Source of the DNA: Purshia tridentata
Taxonomy: Eukaryota; Streptophyta; Magnoliopsida; Rosales; Rosaceae
Length of the DNA: 64,000 nucleotides
Direction of reading: 5' to 3'
Assembly: GCA_003254885.1 (NCBI GenBank)
Contig: QANT01001959.1
Span: 1-64,000, forward strand
Each line of letters begins with the position of its first letter. Positions within the stretch are counted from its first letter, which is position 1. This document shows, one piece after another, positions 55,271 to 64,000 of this stretch. The notes under the pieces were generated by a model. The model had not been told where the DNA came from. It did no database searches and worked only from the letters and a program-made list of their open reading frames with translations. A program made the translations under genes and the position numbers.

Positions 55271-57701
55271 GGTAGCTTCAACTCTCCAAATTCCAACCGT
55301 TGAACCCGACTATAATTTTGGTTATTTCATGGTCAAAGAACACACTAATTTTTGGCGGTTGGTAGTTGTTGTTAGGCACCCTTTCGATTGTTCCCAATTG
55401 GGTCAGCGATACTATTGGCCTCTGAAAATTAGGGATTGGGCCGGATTATTATTAGCTGTCACTATGACATGTCCCAATTATGAACTCACATTTAAGAGTC
55501 CTGAAAAAAAAAAAATTCAGAATTTATTGAGCGATCATTAATTCAGTTATTTGGACAATCTCTAAACCAGGAGTATATATTTGTGTGTGGTTCAAGAAAT
55601 TAATGCATTCCTAAGCGCTGCAATGTTTCATCACTTGTCTGGCTTTATTAACCAGGTTTTTGTTACAAAAAATAAACTTGCCTGTTGGAGTTATAAGGGC
55701 CTGTTCTAACTTTTTTTGCAAATTCTTCATTGAAACCAAGATATCATATTTTCCGAATGAAGCTTCACAGAGGATTTGGACCAAAATTCTGCAGAATTGA
55801 TTTATTATAGCAAGTATTAGCTCTTGGGATGTTGCCACCAATGGCTCATCACTGTTGAGTGCTGTTTTCTTCCTTTGGTGTTGGTTTTCAGCAGCTGCTT
55901 TTGTACCATTTGATTTGTTGAATACAAAGCACTCATTAAAGAAGAAGGATGGGTACTTCCAGTAGGCCCTACAAAGGATGATGCAGATGAATTGATTGTA
56001 GTTGCTGTTCCATAAGTGGAAAGCATATTCAATTACTTTATCTTCATCAACTATTTGGACATTGACTTACTGGGGGAGCAGAACAGGATCCACGTGTAGA
56101 CACTATAAAAGATAATATCTCTGCACTGCATGTTTTGTCAACTAATTGTTAAAACTAAAGATGGATTTGACAAAGAACATGGCTATTTTAATTCATATTA
56201 ACGAAGTTTTTAAGGAGAATCAGATTAATATAAGCATTTTCTGTCTCTTCTTGCAGTAAAGAGTGTGTTGTGCCACCTTTTGGTGGCCTTAAGTTTTAAC
56301 AATTGGAGACATAATATTTCTTTTTTTCCTTTCTTTTTCTATTGTGTACTTGGATTACCATTTGTAATTTGAGAAAGTAGAAGTATATTCCCAAAAGTAA
56401 AAATCAAGAAATGCGAGGCTACATCTGCAAAATCATTGGGAGGGATCTCCTGGGCTTTTGCAAGTGCTTTGTGAGTATTTTTCATCAGGAAATGAATACT
56501 GAATGGTCTTGGGGAGGGGCATGAAAGGATGATGTTATTGGGTGGACAAGTTTGTCCAGCTTTAAATGGAGCACAGCTATGAATAAATAAATACATCTTA
56601 TGGAAAATGGATTTGGACATCTAACCACTAATTGCACAAAGGATTAAACAAAAAGATAATAAGAAAATGCTACCTGGACTACACTCCTCAAAAGAAGTTC
56701 TTCCCCATGCTGCGTGTGATAGGCTGTTGGCATGGCATGTGTACTCCTTTTTAACTTACTTTTAATTTCAATTTTCAACAGACATTACTTCCCTAGTTAA
56801 TCCATTCCATCCCCACTCGTTCACCTGCACACGCTCTTGTTGTTTAATTTCTTAACCATTTAATTAGTTCATTGAAATTTTATTCGCTATTCTTGTTGCA
56901 GACAAACTTTGTAGACCTTTTACATGGCAAAGTAGAAGCAGAAAAGTAACTGGGTAAAGCTAGGAGAAGAGTATTTTCTCTGTCCAGAAGGTTCTTATGC
57001 CCATTATAAAGATTCTTTTGTAGGGAAATTATGCCATTAGGCATAATTATAAAGGAATACTGAATAACTAATGGGTTTAATTATTTGAGTGAAAGTTCCT
57101 CTGGCTATAATAATCTAGCTACTAATATTGGTATGAAGCACTTGATGACCAAAGTGCTGTGGCGCTAATTAGAGTGCAATTGATGAACGCTTTGGGACTG
57201 TCAGAACAAGTTCAACAACCAATTTTGTGTTTCTTTTGAGCATACAGGTAGGTATCATAGAAAAATCTCTCTTGTCAGACATTTTGGCGTGTCAATGTAG
57301 ACCATTGATATGATGAATTCTTGTTTGAATGTATGGTCTAGATAGAGATTTTGGAAACTAAAATGCCAGATATCTGGTAAGAGAGCATTATTACCCTACA
57401 TATATAAGCTACAGAATGAAAAATTCTAATGTTACACTGCATGACCAGCTTGATTCAAAATTAACTCTTTAAAGACATATGTACAATACTTCCATGGAGT
57501 AACTCATGGACATGCCATAAACTTCAAGGTAAAGTTGAAAGTTCACTCTTCCTCACTAAAAATTGAAAACACACAAGACACAGAGGACAGGAACTACTGT
57601 AATGCATAAAATAGTGATCTGCCCATGTTATTATTATACAGGTTAGAGCTTCCTTAGGACACTATTTCACATATGAACAAATCTTAATCAATAAATCCCA
57701 A
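55271..57701. other. Intergenic stretch between dehydratase and MYB genes
   Basis: The left end is the dehydratase promoter. On the minus strand at 55611-56032 two overlapping frames share sequence (SLMSALYSTNQMVQKQLLKT; ILVSMKNLQKKLEQALITPT), and at 56339-56620 another frame of 93 codons is open. They could be remnants of a gene I do not recognise, or chance. The right end holds the MYB 3' UTR. Confidence 0.45.
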
Positions 57702-58966
57702 TCAGCCAGTTAGAGATGATGCTTTTCCATATTCATAGCAAGACAGAAATTGATCACTTGCAGTAGGCAGAAACATCTTACTTTCTTCTTCATCCATTTT
57801 CCACAGTGAGTCTGAACAATACTCCCATGGGGGAGGAGAAGCAGCCATTAAAGGGATTGAAAATTTGCAACCCTCTTCACCATAGCCATCATAAACTGGT
57901 TCAATTCTGTTCACTTCTGGCAGCTGAGTGATATCTTTCCATATATCATCCAGTGAGTACTCCCTTTGGTCTCTTTTGTCTTCCTTTTCTTGATCTCCAC
58001 CTCCATTGATTTTCTTGTTTCCTCCTGAAGAATCCATGATTTCAGGTCCACCAGTGTCATAAAAGCTTGCTCCTCCTTCAGTTGTGGTGATGTTTGATGA
58101 TGAGGAGCAATTGGAAGAAGATGATGTTGGAGACATAGCCCTCTTCTTCTCTTGTGCCTTCTTCCTCATATGTGTCCTCCAATAATTCTTGATCTCATTA
58201 TCTGTCCTCCCAGGCAATTTTCTAGCAATTCTTGACCATCTGCATCAAATTTTCATTCCATATCAGTAAAATCAATATCGAAGAACCGAAAATTAAAGAC
58301 TAAAGTCAAATATCAAACACGTTATGTTGTCAAACTGAGATCAAAATTACCCATTAAAGGGTACTCTATGAAATGTCATAAATGATGATAACCAAAGTCA
58401 TGGAATTGAACATATATATTATGTTGTCAAATTGTAAATCAGAATTACATATAATTAATCAATGGTTATAATACGGAATCAAACTAGGCATGAGATCAAA
58501 ATTACTCCATAAAGGGTACTCTATGAAATGTTACATAATTAATGATCATAAACAAAGTGATGGAATGAAAACATGAAAAATATGAGATGGTTTTGTCAAA
58601 CCTATTTCCCCATTTAGAGTGAAGCTCCAAGACAAGGCGCTCTTCTTGGGGGGTCATCTTGCCCCTTTTGAGGCCAGGGTGCAAGTAATTAACCCATCTC
58701 AACCTGCAACTCTTACCTGTTCTATTTAAACCTACAACAAAACCACAGGCCAAGTGGGGTTAAATGGTAGCTCCTTGCAAAAGCCCACCATCTCCAAATA
58801 ATCATACCTATCATTTGTCTCCCGCCACCTTCAAACCTGAAACTTTAGCTATGAAGTCCCATCGTCTGTCTCCAAACAAGCCCACAAAGCACACCAGTTG
58901 TAAGTCCTCTTGTTCTGTCCATGGACCCTTTCTGATATTCTGTTCCTCTTGCTGACCCATTTTCAT
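57702..58966 (-). CDS. MYB59: R2R3-MYB transcription factor, MYB59/MYB48 type
   Basis: Exons 58837-58966, 58602-58731 and 57702-58239 give 265 residues in consistent phase. R2 reads [20 protein letters not shown] to [20 protein letters not shown], with three Trp. R3 has [20 protein letters not shown] and [20 protein letters not shown], with its first Trp replaced by Met as in this subgroup. After the DNA-binding part come [20 protein letters not shown] and a Ser/Asn-rich region. An acidic end with [15 protein letters not shown] and [17 protein letters not shown] matches MYB59/48. Relatives act in root growth, cell-cycle and K/Ca/nitrate signalling, and their first intron is alternatively spliced in Arabidopsis and rice; here intron 1 (105 bp) has an unusual donor TCAG|GTTTGA. 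A TATA box TATATAAA lies at 59087-59094. The start was set by the conserved distance to KGPW. Confidence 0.94.
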
Positions 58967-59408
58967 GATCTCAAGCTCTCTCTTTTCCCTTTTTTGTGAC
59001 TTTGTCTGACTCTGTCTCTCCAGCTAAGTCCTTGCGCTGCTACTTGCTGGTTTTTTGTACATGGAAACTTTGCTGTCCAGTACTGATTTATATACACAAT
59101 CCAGTTTCCATTACTATGATGATTGTAACCTGTAGGTGATTATAATATGCCGATTTTGCATCTTCGCCGTCCACGTGTTGCGCGCATGCTTTCTTGGTGA
59201 TAAGCCACTTTATGAACCTGATGTCAGCCACTACGATGCAATAATCGAGGCAAGGGTTATTGATCTGTTGTTCTAATTTTCATAAGTATTTTGATCATAT
59301 CAGACAGAGACCACCAAGTAACAAACAGTATAACTATCGAATCATATATTAGTCTAGCTATTACACAAGCACTTGATGGTCATCATCCATCAAAATTACT
59401 ACTAGTAA

Positions 59409-60078
59409 CGGTGCACACAGATCGGTTATCTGATTCACAAATTATTATTCATATCCAATCCACAATTTGCGGTATAGTAATTTTTATATTCATATCCAAT
59501 CCATAAATTCGAATATCTACAAAATCGGATCGGATAACGGATAATATCCAATAATAACATAAAAATTATTTAGCAAGTACACAACATAAAAATCATCCCT
59601 CAAATTAATTCAATAGTTACACAATATAGAATTCAGAAATTAGACAAGCCTCAAACATAACAAGTTCCTACTTTCTAGTAATCCTAAACTATATACTATA
59701 TATATGTATAATTTTTATAATAGATTTTATTATCAAACTAATTTAAAATACCCTAAACTTAAATTATATAGTAATATAGATAGTTTATGAACTATATGGT
59801 ATTATAAATTATAATAGGGGCTTTGATTTACTCTATAATAGGAATTAAACATTTACAAACATATATAAACTATATAAAAATTTAATATATATAATTTGCG
59901 GATTGGATCAGATATATCCGTGGTTTTCAATATTGATATTCATATCTGATCCACAAATTGCGGATCGGATCGGATCGATATCCACAAATAAGAAAGTGTG
60001 GATTGGATCGGTACAATATCCACAAATTGTGAATCGAATCGGATCGTTAAGTGGATTTTCGGTATATTTGTGCACCCC
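59409..60078. mobile_element. Non-autonomous TIR element, about 670 bp
   Basis: The left end is CGGTGCACACAGATCGG and the reverse complement of the right end is GGGGTGCACAAATATACCG, sharing GGTGCACA. Both sides are flanked by TAA, a possible 3-bp target duplication of the PIF/Harbinger kind. The interior is AT-rich with several GGATCGGAT and ATCCACAAATT motifs in both orientations and no coding frame. Superfamily is tentative. Confidence 0.5.
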
Positions 60079-60728
60079 TAATTTTTAGATGATTAGTTAA
60101 TGTTAGCTCTATTGCTAGAAGAGTCTGCTGGGTTCACACACAATTATTTGCTGCACATATTATGAAATCTGCCCATAAGAAAATATGTTGGTTTTGCTGC
60201 TTTGTCTTGGTTGGGTAGCAGGGAATAAGTTGATAGAAGTCACTACAGGTTCTGCTGCAATTAATTTGAAGGAATTTGATGAAATGATATTAGTGCCTCT
60301 TGACTTCATTAAAGGCCATAAGATGTAGAAGCCAAGGGAAAGATAAAGCTGATAAGGACAAAGCTTGAAAAGCAGGGAATAGGGAGAGACTGTAATTTGG
60401 GGGTGCCCTATAACTTATAAGTGGCCCTTTCCTATTTCTTTAAAATGAGATATTATTCTCAGAAGTTTATCGTTACATGTTTACTGGGTAGTTTGAGAGA
60501 TTCAAAGAGGGCTATAACAGTGCCAAGGTTGGTTTTTGTGTTGCCCTGCCAGTAGTCTTAGATTAGGGCTCATGGTTGGGGATGAATAATATTGGCTTTA
60601 TCCCACTTTGACAAGTGGGAGGTTTTTGCCAAACTAATACATCATCTTGGAGTAAGATGAGAGCCATGTTAGCCCATCCTCCACCCAAAAACAAGGCTGA
60701 TCACAACCTACTCCATATTGTCATCTGA

Positions 60729-61131
60729 TTACATACAGGAACGAGGAGCAAAGTTGAAACAGAAAATGGCAAAATAAACAACAATAGATCCAATTGCCAC
60801 TACTAATTCCCAATCTAAATGAGAACTCTCCTCCAAACCATTGAGATCAGACACAACGTGCACAGCATCGCAATCCACAATCACCTCAAAAATACCAGAG
60901 TCCAAAGCTAGATCGATGTAGGCCATTTATTACTGCAAGATACTCCAGAGTTTGGGGCGCAAAATTGCCCATAACCAAAGCATCAGATTCAGTCATTAGT
61001 ATGACCCAGTGAGATACAAGCACCAGTGTTCCTGTAAAACTCGGCTGTGAGAGAGGTGAGGAGAGAGAAGAGATTTTTTTTTTTGTGGCGCTAGGATTTT
61101 CCTTATGAGAGTTTTTTTTTTTTTGGGCCAT
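60729..61131 (-). mobile_element. LINE-type remnant: RNase H-like (RVT_3) domain fragment
   Basis: Two overlapping minus-strand frames together cover the middle of an RNase H-like fold. One has NFAPQTLEYLAVINGL. The other has AYIDLALDSGIFEVIVDCDA followed by VHVVSDLNG. The E-x-x-A-x-x-x-G-L helix followed by a V-x-x-D-A-x-x-V-V-x-x-L-N-G strand-helix is the hallmark of plant RVT_3 domains. One frame change separates the two parts and the ends of the domain are missing. It is unrelated in position to the fragment at 11.9 kb, which keeps a different part of the same domain. Confidence 0.65.
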
Positions 61132-61923
61132 GAGGCTCTATATGAGAGTTTAAATATAAGAATAAAATTTAAACATAACGGAAATATAACTTTTTATATT
61201 CGTAATAAGTAGTCATATAAAATATGAATTGAAATTAGCTTAGTTCGCTGAGAATAAAAATTTTTTCAATTTCTTACAAACTTAAATTCAAACTATCTTC
61301 CCTCCTTTTTAATATAAAAAAAAAATTAGTCACATAAGATAAGATGATCTTGGTGAAAGCTACTAGTTAAATTTAGCATAACAGTTCTACAGGTGCAACT
61401 TTTTATTGAGCAGGTTGCCCCTATTTTTAAGCAGAATATAAAAAAAACAAGGTTGATTTTATAGATGAGAGGAGTGTTGAGTGCGGTTAATTATCTTAAT
61501 TTACCATGGTATGGATCCTTCAAAGGCTATTTGGGTGATTGAAAACCACGCACATCTTAATGCACCATGTGTCCTTGGGTTTGTATTTTATCTTATTTTT
61601 TTGTATAAATTAGACTTAATATCCATATCTGTGTTGAAAGTGTTTGTATTGATCATTATCTATGTTATATGCACGTTCTTTGTTGATCATTTGCTAGATG
61701 AGGAAACCTCATACTAACTAGAACCATCTTGATTCTTTAACACTACTAAAATATTAAGCCATATATGCTTTCTCTTCTTCTATTTTTCTTTAATTAACAT
61801 ACCAAACAAAACAAGAATAGATTATAGATCTCAATACTAAATCTTTGCCTTCCTCAGATTCAAAATTATTGATTAGACAGCCACATAAATTAGAGAGACA
61901 ATTAAATATTTGTTTAGTGGGAT

Positions 61924-62157
61924 ATGGCATCATCATCTGCGGCATCTGCCAAAATTAGTATAAACAATAATATTTGTGGTGGTGCTGAAGTGATGACGTC
62001 AGCAAAGAAGAAGAGAAATTCTTGCTTTATGTGCCTTGTAGTTGAGTGGAATACAAAGAAAGAAGTAGTCAAGAAGATGAACCTCTCTGACGTGTACACT
62101 ACACGTTTGTGGCCATCCCACTTAACTTTAGTAATCACTGTCTCACACACAATTTAA
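61924..62157 (+). CDS. Unrecognised small reading frame
   Basis: The 77-codon frame starts MASSSAASAKISINNNICGG and includes KKKRNSCFMCLVVEWNTKKE. It opens with an ATG in fair context and is less AT-rich than its surroundings, but I see no TATA box at a proper distance, no splice partner and no known family. It could be chance. Confidence 0.15.
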   Translation: MASSSAASAKISINNNICGGAEVMTSAKKKRNSCFMCLVVEWNTKKEVVKKMNLSDVYTTRLWPSHLTLVITVSHTI

Positions 62158-62257
62158 AATAGTTACAAATTTCAAATCCAAATTATTAATTATGTTGATT
62201 CCTAAGTTCCTAACTCATTAAATTTAAATTATTACTTATCAATTTATGATATTATTT

Positions 62258-62447
62258 GGGCTCAATTACAAATGCACCCGACAACTATATAGGTATTTCA
62301 AATTAGTGCATTAACAAAAAAAATTTTTTAATTAATGAATCAGTTTGAAATACCCTTATAATTGGTGGGTGCATTTAAAATATTTTTAATTAATAGACCA
62401 ATTTGAAATATCTCCCATAATTGATGGGTACACTTTGTAATTGAGCC
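62258..62447. mobile_element. 190-bp MITE
   Basis: The left end reads GGGCTCAATTACAAATGCAC, and the reverse complement of the right end reads GGCTCAATTACAAAGTGTAC. TATTT flanks both sides, a possible 5-bp duplication. Inside, AATTTGAAATAT-like motifs recur in inverted order, so the element folds back over much of its length. It has no coding capacity. Confidence 0.7.
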
Positions 62448-64000
62448 TATTTTTTTTATTAAACACGAAGTATAGATCCTTAATTACTGAGTTTTGGGTC
62501 CTAACCCCCGGATTGGAATGTAGGGATTGTGAATTATAGAAATGGAATAAATATTCTTACTATTTTATTTAAAAACGCTTATCGCATTCAACTAATAGTC
62601 TTTTTATTCGAGAAGTTTTCATGTGGCAAAGCAATACATCACTGATAAGTCTGATATGTATCTAGCACCTTCATCACTAATATTATATTAATTGGCATGA
62701 TAATTTAAACAAGGTATTAAGATAGCATAAATTATTGTTTGATTTTTGTGTTATGGTACGGATTAACTGAATTAAGAGTGCAAATTAATGAAACTTGTTA
62801 AATAATTTATGTTTGGTCCAGCAAGATGAAATGACATTATAGTGCAAATTGTTGTGCTTTGCATTGCAGTTTGCAGTAGTGGTGTGGTGGAAAGAGAACT
62901 GTGTGGTTTTAATGGAGTAAACTAATCTCCATAGCTTGGCAACTTTTCTAACATTGATAAGCAACCCTTATTAGGTTGTGATTGCTACTTATTATAGCAA
63001 AGAATTTGTCATATACCATATCTTAATGACAATTTGCCTCTTTAATTACCCAAAATAAATATAGATATAGCTAGATTTCAGTGGGTTTTGTTTTGGGGAT
63101 CTAAATCGGGAAATCCTTTTTCTACCTTTGTTTTCTACTGAAGATGAGTCAAAGGGAGAGCAGTGATTGCAATCAAGATTAGAATGATTAAGAATATACT
63201 GGAATTAATATTTCATGTATGCTGGTGATTACTTCCACTTTGCTTGGTCGTCCTTTTTTGGGTTTAGGAGCGTGTTACTGTTGCTGTCTTTTAATTAGTA
63301 CAATATATATTCCCTTTAATTAATAAATAATAAACGGATCCAAATTCTCTGCTAAGTTTTTTATATATTTGTGTTTTCTTAATTCTTAATATATGTTAAT
63401 TTATAATACATGATTAAAATTCAAGTAAGTTAAAGAGAATCTATTTGCTTAATAAACATGCCAAAACGATTTTAAGGAATCATACATAGCTGAGCTTAAT
63501 TAATTATTTATTGATAATTGATAGCTGAATTTGGGTGGATTCAATCAAGCATTAGATTCAAGTAGTGGGAATGTGGGTCTGGATTTGTCTGAATAGATCC
63601 AAAAATATAATAATATGGCAGCTGCAGAAGTCTTAGTAGAAGAATGGGAACTATATATGATTGGTCAGTTCCATTTTTATTATAAACATTAATGAAACCA
63701 TTTCATTTTCATGATGTAATGATTTCAACAAGATAGCTACAGAAGAAAGAATGTTATCTTTTTGGTCTCTTAGAAGCAGATTCAATGCCCTTCATTCCAT
63801 GTCTAGCACTTGTGTAATAAGTTAGACTATCAATGCAAAAGTGTATCCCATAAAATGGAGACACCTTTGGCTCAGAGTCTTGGAGATAAGCTGATAAGCA
63901 TTAGCTAGCTTTGTGCATATATAGTGGTGTAACAGTGTTCATGCTCATAAGTGCAATGCTGTCCAGGCATGCACATCACCTCCTTGCTCATTTTTTAAAA

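Larger units (their letters stand above)
58967..64000. other. Intergenic stretch to the window end
   Basis: Holds the MYB59 promoter (to about 59.2 kb), a 670-bp TIR element (59409-60078), an RNase H-like retroelement fragment (60729-61131), an unrecognised 77-codon frame at 61924-62157 on the plus strand, and a 190-bp MITE (62258-62447). From 62450 to the end the DNA is AT-rich and I see no gene. Confidence 0.5.

Noticed and set aside
58502-58753. MYB-like frame starting in intron 1 as a possible R3-only start
   Set aside because: The apparent start is a TTG codon, not ATG; the real first exon lies at 58837-58966.
1-64000. tRNA, rRNA, CRISPR or a clustered biosynthetic or defence system
   Set aside because: No tRNA-like fold, rRNA stretch, spaced repeat array or co-oriented functional cluster was seen; the genes are unrelated housekeeping and regulatory genes.

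Overview
This is nuclear DNA from a flowering plant, almost certainly a eudicot. The genes have introns with GT-AG borders, intergenic DNA is AT-rich with small DNA transposons and decayed LINE pieces, and every recognisable product is a plant family. I cannot fix the species from the sequence alone; a rosid such as a member of the Rosaceae would fit, but that is a guess. Three homopolymer tracts carry Ns and mark weak assembly spots.

Layout. 0-20.7 kb is gene dense. It holds the 3' end of a DCAF13/SOF1 gene (+) and CBP20, the small nuclear cap-binding subunit (-, 8 coding exons, one U12 AT-AC intron). Next come NFD6, a small organellar protein (+), a single-domain OB-fold nucleic-acid-binding protein of the At4g28440 type (-), an intronless mitochondrial-type PPR protein (+) and a reticulon of the RTNLB17 type (-, 8 exons). 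A broken second copy of the DCAF13 C-terminus lies at 17.0 kb. 20.7-33.1 kb has an arginine-rich tandem CCCH zinc-finger gene (-), ribosomal protein L23a (+), an ATL-type RING-H2 E3 ligase (-) and a DUF1635 gene (-).

33-50 kb is mostly AT-rich intergenic sequence. Its main content is the decayed remains of a LEC2-like B3 transcription factor gene (39.9-41.7 kb, -), a near-perfect 33-bp-arm hairpin at 38.1 kb, and an unidentified possible transcription unit with a TATA box at 43.8 kb (-). 50-59 kb has a TIP1 vacuolar aquaporin (+), a second-type plant 3-hydroxyacyl-CoA dehydratase of the PTPLA/PAS2 family (-, 9 exons) and an R2R3-MYB of the MYB59/MYB48 type (-). 59-64 kb is intergenic with two small TIR elements and an RNase H-like retroelement fragment.

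The genes do not form a pathway; this is ordinary euchromatic gene space. From memory, two stretches match Arabidopsis gene order (NFD6-RTNLB17 on chromosome 2; DUF1635-dehydratase-MYB59 on chromosome 5), which suggests conserved ancestral blocks. I found no new multi-gene system. The items most worth a second look are the LEC2-like remnant, the U12 intron of CBP20, the duplicated terminal exons of NFD6 and the 38.1 kb hairpin.
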